Positions 1 through 4,296 of a stretch of 5,789 nt of DNA are shown here, piece after piece. The stretch is taken from the NCBI RefSeq assembly GCF_937920075.1, contig NZ_CALETI010000256.1:1-5789 (forward strand), given 5' to 3'. The stretch is from an uncultured Agitococcus sp. Lineage in GTDB: Bacteria > Pseudomonadota > Gammaproteobacteria > Pseudomonadales > Moraxellaceae. Within the stretch, counting starts at the first letter, position 1, and the number at the start of each line of letters is the position of its first letter. A model generated the notes under the pieces. That model worked only from the letters and a program-made list of their open reading frames with translations, was not told the DNA's origin and made no database searches. The translations under genes and the position numbers were made by a program.

Positions 1-460
1 AAAATGCAAGAGAGTAGCGCGTGTAAGCTGCCAAGTTAAATCCAACACGAGGACCCACCCCCCAAAACTGCGTATCCGCTTTAAATCCATACTTCACAGA
101 TGGGGAAATCACCGAAAAGGGTGGGGTATATTGCCGAAAACTTTTTGTCTTATAATCTTGACAAGTGAGAAGGGCTCTTATTCCCATCAATGGCTGAATT
201 GTAATGGCATTGGTCATTCCAATTTGACGAGCTAAGGCGAGATCCCAACAAAAGTAATTCAAGATCCAAGAGCCTTCAAGTTTTTGGGCTGCGATAAAAA
301 CGGGGTTGTTGATAGGACCGTACGTAGGGGTGATTCCTTTTCCATGAGCTGGATTTACATGAATTCTCCTATCAGCATCTCCATAAAAATAGGTCATGGT
401 AGCCGAGATATTCCATTGATCGTGATGAGGTAAATATCTTCCGAATGAGAATCGAACTCC
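1..460 (-). CDS. MOMP-like outer membrane beta-barrel protein (Lpg1974/chlamydial type), internal fragment
   Basis: An uninterrupted minus-strand frame runs from 460 to the window edge: 153 codons, with no believable start and no stop, so both ends are missing. I read it by hand from the reverse complement. Numbering from the glycine encoded at 460-458, recognisable segments are GVRFSFGRYLPHHDQW (1-16), WILNYFCWDLALARQ (65-79), PLMGIRALLTCQDY (90-103) and FWGVGPRVGFNL (132-143). From memory, these match the recurring pattern of Lpg1974-family and chlamydial MOMP-like porins, where a 'GFRxGLGYxLPHDxWD' strand is followed by 'DLALAR', 'P..GLR' and 'FWGxGPRxG' strands. Alternating hydrophobic and aromatic residues suit beta strands. 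Such proteins are outer membrane pores. Nine of 13 glycines are GGA and four of nine arginines are AGA/AGG, unlike the ftsH operon. The frame stays open upstream through the tRNA-Glu, but that part is not protein-like. Family is fairly sure, host is not. Confidence 0.62.
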
Positions 461-508
461 TGAATCCGGCGTGAGAGGCCGGTGTCTTAACCGCTTGACC
501 AAGGGGCC
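437..508 (-). tRNA. tRNA-Glu(CUC)-like gene with its 3' acceptor strand replaced (probably broken)
   Basis: Reading from 508 downward: acceptor 5' strand GGCCCCT, D-arm GTC...GAC, anticodon stem CCGGC/GCCGG around the loop CTCTCAC (anticodon CUC, glutamate), a 4-nt variable region and the T-loop TTCGATT. The T-stem AGGAG/CTCAT has one G-A mismatch. The seven bases that should pair with GGCCCCT are TCGGAAG and pair at only about two positions; no CCA follows. The 5' part resembles the tRNA-Glu type with a GGCCCCTTGGTCAAGCGG start, not the gammaproteobacterial GTCCCCTTCGTCTAG type. The 3' part is at the same time the coding sequence of the MOMP-like frame. The gene is therefore a 5' fragment fused to foreign DNA, and a functional tRNA is unlikely. 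The end given is where a full-length tRNA would finish. Confidence 0.6.
447..460 (-). other. Junction: tRNA-Glu T-arm fused to MOMP-like coding sequence
   Basis: The 14 bases read GGAGTTCGATTCTC on the minus strand. They make a good tRNA T-arm (GAG-TTCGATT-CTC) and also encode G-V-R-F of a conserved MOMP-like strand. Upstream of it only the tRNA reading makes sense; downstream only the protein reading does. The shared stretch is thus the likely crossover, or false assembly overlap. Confidence 0.6.
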
Positions 509-529
509 AGCCGATATGGAAAAAAATAA

Positions 530-606
530 TGGTAGCGGCGAACGGGGTCGAACCGCTGACACTGCGGGTATGAACCGCATGCTCTAGCCAACTGAGCTAT
601 CTAGGC
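530..606 (-). tRNA. Chimeric tRNA-Met(CAU)-like gene with mismatched acceptor strands
   Basis: From 606 downward: 5' acceptor GCCTAGA, TA, D-arm GCTC...GAGC, anticodon stem TGCGG/CCGCA around TTCATAC (anticodon CAU), variable GTGTC, T-stem AGCGG/CCGTT with loop TTCGACC, 3' acceptor CGCCGCT, A73 and encoded CCA. The acceptor strands do not pair: GCCTAGA needs TCTAGGC, and CGCCGCT needs AGCGGCG. Everything from the D-arm to the CCA forms a sound elongator tRNA-Met; the first seven bases belong to another tRNA, plausibly a Phe-like gene beginning GCCTAGATAGCTC. It lies 4 nt after the CCA of tRNA-fMet. An isoleucine tRNA whose CAU is modified to lysidine cannot be excluded from the anticodon alone. 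As written the molecule should not fold or be aminoacylated properly. Confidence 0.65.
588..599 (-). other. Probable junction inside the tRNA-Met D-arm
   Basis: The 12-base stretch TAGCTCAGTTGG is one of the most widely shared tRNA 5' sequences. Bases before it (600-606) pair with nothing downstream, whereas bases after it belong to a tRNA whose missing 5' acceptor would be AGCGGCG. The switch between two source tRNAs therefore lies in or beside this stretch. Confidence 0.5.
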
Positions 607-610
607 AAAT

Positions 611-687
<77 letters not shown>

Positions 688-701
688 ACGACAGGAGGCG
701 A

Positions 702-730
702 ACTTTACAGACTTCACCTCAACAAGTCAA
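702..730 (-). promoter_or_regulatory. Sigma70-type promoter for tRNA-fMet, with GC-rich discriminator
   Basis: On the minus strand a -35 box TTGACT (730-725; five of six consensus bases) and a -10 box TAAAGT (707-702; four of six) are separated by exactly 17 bp. The following discriminator TCGCCTCC is GC-rich, as at stable-RNA promoters under stringent (ppGpp) control. Transcription would begin about 7 nt after the -10 box, near 695, leaving a leader of roughly 8 nt before the mature tRNA 5' end at 687. Position and spacing make this the likely start of the metY-type transcript. Confidence 0.62.
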
Positions 731-756
731 GCTTTATTTCGCTTTAACTTAAACTA

Positions 757-777
757 ATTTGTTATCCCTTAACAAAT
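757..777 (-). terminator. Perfect AT-rich hairpin between tRNA-Leu and tRNA-fMet, weak terminator candidate
   Basis: ATTTGTTA and TAACAAAT form a perfect 8-bp inverted repeat around the 5-nt loop AGGGA (minus-strand reading). It lies 23 nt after the tRNA-Leu 3' end and upstream of the fMet promoter, which is where the ftsH-secG-tRNA-Leu transcript should end. The stem is poor in G-C and is followed only by TAGTTTAAG rather than a U-run. It could instead be a processing signal or chance AT-rich symmetry. Confidence 0.3.
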
Positions 778-799
778 CCCTATATCCAAATTAATAACT

Positions 800-884
800 T
801 GGTGCGGAGGGGGGGACTTGAACCCCCACGGCTTGCGCCACCACCACCTCAAGATGGCGTGTCTACCAATTCCACCACCACCGC
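800..884 (-). tRNA. tRNA-Leu(GAG)
   Basis: An 85-nt class II tRNA with a long variable arm and encoded CCA at 802-800. The anticodon stem CCATC/GGTGG encloses the loop TTGAGGT, giving anticodon GAG, leucine. The D-region GTGGAATTGGTAGAC and T-loop TTCAAGT are as in the E. coli leuU type. The acceptor GCGGTGG/CCTCCGC pairs at six of seven positions, with a U-U mismatch at 5:68. It follows the secG stop by 45 nt and is probably co-transcribed with that operon, as in related genomes; I saw no convincing promoter of its own. Confidence 0.95.
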
Positions 885-929
885 ATCAGGGGCTGCTACT
901 TTACTGTATTTATTAAGTAAATGCTAGTC

Positions 930-1319
930 TTACGGTGCAGTATTTTGAGCTGGAACAGTTGCTGGCACATCACTACTTGCCGGTGCAGAAGAAATAGGTG
1001 CTGGAGTTTGAGCTGCTGGCGCAGGTACATCCGTATTAGCTGGTACTTTTTGTGTAACTGGTGCAGAAATCACAGGAGATTGAGACACTTTTTGTTTAGC
1101 AAATATAGCCAATGTCATACTAGTAATAAAAAACACTATCGCTAAACCAGCGGTTAATTTTGTTAAAAAACTAGCTGAGCCAGCACTACCAAAAACAGTT
1201 TGTGAGCCACCACCACCAAATGAAGCCCCTGCTTCTGCGCCCTTTCCTTGCTGCATCAAAATAAATAGAATCATGACACTGGCAATAATGACATGTACAA
1301 CTAAAACAAAGGATTCCAT
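930..1319 (-). CDS. secG: Protein translocase subunit SecG
   Basis: SecG is the small, non-essential subunit of the SecYEG channel in the inner membrane; it assists SecA-driven export. The 129-residue product has two hydrophobic helices at about 3-22 and 55-74. They flank the family's conserved cytoplasmic loop (LMQQGKGAEAGASFGGG at 21-37, then VFGSAGS at 42-48), close to the E. coli sequence. Residues from about 78 on form a low-complexity tail rich in Ala, Pro, Ser and Thr, making the protein somewhat longer than the 110-residue E. coli SecG. The ATG lies one base after the tpiA stop, and its purine-rich ribosome site (GGTAGG) lies in the last codons of tpiA, so translation is probably coupled. 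tRNA-Leu follows at 45 nt. Confidence 0.95.
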   Translation of the reverse strand: MESFVLVVHVIIASVMILFILMQQGKGAEAGASFGGGGSQTVFGSAGSASFLTKLTAGLAIVFFITSMTLAIFAKQKVSQSPVISAPVTQKVPANTDVPAPAAQTPAPISSAPASSDVPATVPAQNTAP

Positions 1320-1320
1320 G

Positions 1321-2088
1321 CTAACCTACCATAGATGCTTTTGCCGCGTGGCAAATTGCGAGAAAATCTTGCGCGACCAACGATGCGCCACCCACTAATG
1401 CCCCATCAATATCAGGCATCGAAAACAAAGAGGCGGCATTATCTGCTTTTACACTGCCGCCGTAAAGGATTGGCAGATAATTGGCAATGTTTTTATCGTA
1501 AATTGTCACTAATTGGCGTAAAAAAGCATGAATAGCTTGTGCATCATGGGGGGTTGCTGTTTTTCCTGTGCCAATTGCCCAAACTGGTTCATAGGCAAGA
1601 ATGGCATCAGCTAAGAGCTCAACTCCACAATAATCAATCACCGCTTTCAATTGACGAGAGACAACGGCTTCTGCTTGACCACTTTCTCTCTCCGCCAAAC
1701 TTTCGCCCACACAAATAATCGGTTTTAATCCTTGCTCTCTTAAACGTAAACATTTTTTAGCGACTAAACTATCTGTTTCGGCATAATATTGGCGGCGTTC
1801 AGAGTGTCCCACAATGGCATAAGAAACCCCTATATCTGCAAACATTTGCGCTGAAATTTCACCAGTATATGCACCTGCTTGACCCTCTGCAGCCACATTT
1901 TGTCCCGCTAAAGCAATAGATGATCCCATTAATTGAGCTTTAACTCCTGAAAGATATAATGCAGGAGGTGCTAAGATAATCTCGATATTATCAGGTGCGG
2001 ACTGTGTTAACGCGCTAACCAATTGAACATTCTTGGTAACACTACCATTCATTTTCCAATTGCCTGCCACTATTTTTTTACGATACAT
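1321..2088 (-). CDS. tpiA: Triosephosphate isomerase
   Basis: TpiA interconverts dihydroxyacetone phosphate and glyceraldehyde 3-phosphate in glycolysis and gluconeogenesis; it is a cytosolic dimeric TIM barrel. The 255-residue length is normal for the family. Visible catalytic elements are GNWKMNG (9-15; catalytic Lys12 with Asn10), VGHSERR (93-99; His95), AYEPVWAIGTGKTATP (165-180; Glu167 and the mobile loop 6), YGGSVK (209-214) and DGALVGGASL (228-237), the last two forming the phosphate-binding end. The ATG has a clear AGGA ribosome site at 2100-2097, 8 nt upstream. It lies 18 nt after glmM and 1 nt before secG. This position in the cluster is common in several gammaproteobacterial groups but absent in E. 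coli, where tpiA is elsewhere. Confidence 0.98.
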   Translation of the reverse strand: MYRKKIVAGNWKMNGSVTKNVQLVSALTQSAPDNIEIILAPPALYLSGVKAQLMGSSIALAGQNVAAEGQAGAYTGEISAQMFADIGVSYAIVGHSERRQYYAETDSLVAKKCLRLREQGLKPIICVGESLAERESGQAEAVVSRQLKAVIDYCGVELLADAILAYEPVWAIGTGKTATPHDAQAIHAFLRQLVTIYDKNIANYLPILYGGSVKADNAASLFSMPDIDGALVGGASLVAQDFLAICHAAKASMVG

Positions 2089-2106
2089 AAAAATTATCCT
2101 AAATAA

Positions 2107-3444
2107 CTAACCCAACGCTGCGCGTACTTTATCCGCTAACTCTTGGCAAATACGACTAATCATTTGTTGTTGCTCGCCCTCAACCATGACACGAATAACG
2201 GGTTCTGTACCAGAAGCACGTAATAATACTCGACCTCGTGCGCCTAAGATCGCTTCAGCATCCTTAACGGCTTCAACAACTTGAGCATTTTCCATAGGGT
2301 CTGATTTTTTGGCGACCTTAACATTAATTAATTGCTGAGGATATTTGCTCATTCCTTGACGTAATTCATGTAAAGTTTGGCCACTTTGCACCAAAGCACT
2401 TAATACTTGTAAAGCCGCAATAATCGCATCACCTGTGGTAGTTTTGTCTAAACACACAATATGTCCAGAGGCTTCACCACCTAATGTCCAACCACGTTTG
2501 GCCAAAGCAGACATAACATAACGATCACCAACCTTAGCACGAATAAACTCTAACCCCATTTCTTTAATCGCAACTTCCATGCCCATATTACTCATTAACG
2601 TGCCAACAACCCCGCCAATATTAAAACCATCTTGCTGACGAGCCTTAGCGATCATGACAATTATTTCATCGCCATCAACCACTGATCCTGTATGGTCAAC
2701 CATCATCACACGATCACCATCACCATCAAAAGCAATGCCCAAATCAGCTTTATTCACCAATACTGCCGCTTGCAAGGTTTGAGGATGAGTTGAGCCACAA
2801 TCAGCATTAATATTAGTACCATCAGGCTCACAAGCAACAGCAATAACTTCTGCACCTAATTCTCTAAATACAGCTGGCCCTACTTGATAAGTGGCACCAT
2901 TAGCACAATCGACAACAATTTTCAGCCCCTTTAAGCTCAAATGATAAGGAAAAGTCGCCTTACAAAATTCAATATAACGACCACGCGCATCTTCTTGACG
3001 CAAACTTTTTCCTAAATCATCAAAATTATCAATCGCTAAAGGCTTATCTAACCAAGCTTCAATTTCCGCCTCAATATCATCTGACAATTTTTTACCATTA
3101 GAACCAAAAAACTTAATGCCATTATCATAATAAGGATTATGCGAAGCTGAAATAACCACCCCTGCACTAGCATGAAAAGCACGAGTTAAATGGGCAATTG
3201 CTGGTGTTGGCATTGGGCCTACTAATCGAACATCAACACCAGCAGCACATAAACCAGATTGCAAAGCCGACTCCAACACATAACCAGACAAACGGGTATC
3301 TTTGCCAATAACAACCGAAGCATTACCACTTGCTGCCAACACTTTTCCTGCTGCCCACCCTAATTTAAGGGCAAAGTCTGGCACGATTGGAAACTCACCA
3401 ACCAAGCCGCGAATACCATCAGTGCCAAAATACTTACGTGCCAT
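2107..3444 (-). CDS. glmM: Phosphoglucosamine mutase
   Basis: GlmM converts glucosamine 6-phosphate to glucosamine 1-phosphate, the step that feeds UDP-GlcNAc synthesis for peptidoglycan and lipopolysaccharide. The 445-residue length equals that of the E. coli enzyme. The family's landmarks appear in order: FGTDGIRG (6-13), the phosphoserine loop ISASHNP (98-104, with Ser101 as the phosphorylated residue), the metal loop DGDGDR (240-245), the sugar-binding loop GGEASGH (322-328) and the phosphate-binding loop RASGTEPVIRVM (409-420). These distinguish GlmM from the related phosphoglucomutases and phosphomannomutases. The start is supported by an AGGAG ribosome site 9 nt upstream of the ATG, overlapping the folP stop codon. 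It is the middle gene of a tight operon. Confidence 0.98.
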   Translation of the reverse strand: MARKYFGTDGIRGLVGEFPIVPDFALKLGWAAGKVLAASGNASVVIGKDTRLSGYVLESALQSGLCAAGVDVRLVGPMPTPAIAHLTRAFHASAGVVISASHNPYYDNGIKFFGSNGKKLSDDIEAEIEAWLDKPLAIDNFDDLGKSLRQEDARGRYIEFCKATFPYHLSLKGLKIVVDCANGATYQVGPAVFRELGAEVIAVACEPDGTNINADCGSTHPQTLQAAVLVNKADLGIAFDGDGDRVMMVDHTGSVVDGDEIIVMIAKARQQDGFNIGGVVGTLMSNMGMEVAIKEMGLEFIRAKVGDRYVMSALAKRGWTLGGEASGHIVCLDKTTTGDAIIAALQVLSALVQSGQTLHELRQGMSKYPQQLINVKVAKKSDPMENAQVVEAVKDAEAILGARGRVLLRASGTEPVIRVMVEGEQQQMISRICQELADKVRAALG

Positions 3445-3453
3445 CTCTGATAA

Positions 3454-3458
3454 CTCCT
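3454..3458 (-). promoter_or_regulatory. glmM ribosome binding site overlapping the folP stop
   Basis: The minus strand reads TAGGAG, where TAG (3459-3457) ends folP and AGGAG (3458-3454) is a near-consensus Shine-Dalgarno sequence 9 nt before the glmM ATG. The overlap fixes the glmM start and suggests that ribosomes finishing folP can restart on glmM. Confidence 0.75.
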
Positions 3459-4296
3459 AATAATGTTGAATAGCACTCACTACAGCTAAAGCATCTTTGG
3501 TGGCTTTAACATCATGAGTACGAATAATTTTTGCCCCTTTTAACGCTGCAATTGTCGCTGCTGATAGACCCGCAAACAGCCGTTGATCAACAGGGGCATC
3601 ATTTAAAATCTTGCCCAACATACTTTTACGCGACATACCTACTAATAATGGATAAGGTAATTGCGTAAATATATCTAGTTTAGCCAATAACTCTATATTA
3701 TGAGCCAAGGTCTTACCAAAACCAAAACCAACATCTAACAATAATTGCTCTGCAGGAATTCCTGCATCTAAACAATATTCAATACGTTGTTGCAAAAACA
3801 CCATCACTTCATCAATGACTGATTGATAATATGGACTTTGCTGCATGGTGCTTGGCTCACCTTGCATATGCATTAAACAAATCGGCAACTTGGTTTGAGC
3901 CGCAGCTTGTAATGCTCCATCACGCTGTAAAGCTCGCACATCATTAATTAACCCAATACCTAATTTAGCCGCCTGCAACATCACTTGAGGGCTGCTAGTA
4001 TCGACCGAAATAATGGTATCAAAACGCTGTTTAACCGCCTCAATAATTGGCAATAAACGATCTAATTCTTGTTGTTCGGTGACTAATTGTGCTTGTGGGC
4101 GTGTGGATTCGGCGCCAATGTCTAAAATAGCTGCCCCTTCACTTATTAATAGTTCCGCTTGGCGTAAAGCATCATTTAGGGTAAAAAACTTTCCCCCATC
4201 CGAAAAAGAATCGGGTGTGACATTAAGCACACCCATAACCACAGGTGACGATAAATCTAGGACTTTATCGCCACAAATAAGTTTTTGCTTCATCAT
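3457..4296 (-). CDS. folP: Dihydropteroate synthase
   Basis: FolP condenses p-aminobenzoate with 6-hydroxymethyl-7,8-dihydropterin diphosphate to give dihydropteroate in folate synthesis; it is the sulfonamide target. The 279-residue TIM-barrel protein shows NVTPDSFSDGG (25-35), GAESTRP (61-67), SVDT (97-100), ND (118-119), LMHMQG (141-146), LLLDVGFGFGK (185-195), MSRKS (221-225) and IRTHDV (268-273), which together bind the pterin, the diphosphate and pABA. One small departure: the usual Asp-Pro of 'DPGFGFGK' is Asp-Val here, while the Asp itself is kept. The start follows the ftsH TAA directly with no gap, and two ATG codons stand in tandem (4296-4294 and 4293-4291). I see no clear ribosome site, so coupling to ftsH translation is likely and either ATG could serve. 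Confidence 0.97.
   Translation of the reverse strand: MMKQKLICGDKVLDLSSPVVMGVLNVTPDSFSDGGKFFTLNDALRQAELLISEGAAILDIGAESTRPQAQLVTEQQELDRLLPIIEAVKQRFDTIISVDTSSPQVMLQAAKLGIGLINDVRALQRDGALQAAAQTKLPICLMHMQGEPSTMQQSPYYQSVIDEVMVFLQQRIEYCLDAGIPAEQLLLDVGFGFGKTLAHNIELLAKLDIFTQLPYPLLVGMSRKSMLGKILNDAPVDQRLFAGLSAATIAALKGAKIIRTHDVKATKDALAVVSAIQHY

Noticed and set aside
461..600. The MOMP-like frame stays open upstream of 460, through the tRNA-Glu and into the tRNA-Met
   Set aside because: The translation there (V-K-R-L-R-H-R-P and further) has no porin character, and the bases are explained fully by tRNA structure. The open frame is accidental, so I did not extend the CDS.
437..606. A genomic island inserted at a tRNA attachment site
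   Set aside because: Integration at tRNA genes normally restores a working 3' end. Here both tRNAs are left unpaired in the acceptor stem, and no integrase or flanking direct repeat is visible.
900..921. Inverted repeat TTTACT / AGTAAA after secG as a terminator
   Set aside because: It has only 6 A/T-rich pairs, a 10-nt loop and no following T-run on the minus strand. tRNA-Leu lies just downstream and is expected to be co-transcribed.
921..1145. Plus-strand open frame of 74 residues rich in Cys, Arg and Trp opposite secG
   Set aside because: It is antisense to the repetitive Ala/Pro tail of secG, with odd composition and no ribosome site; a shadow frame.
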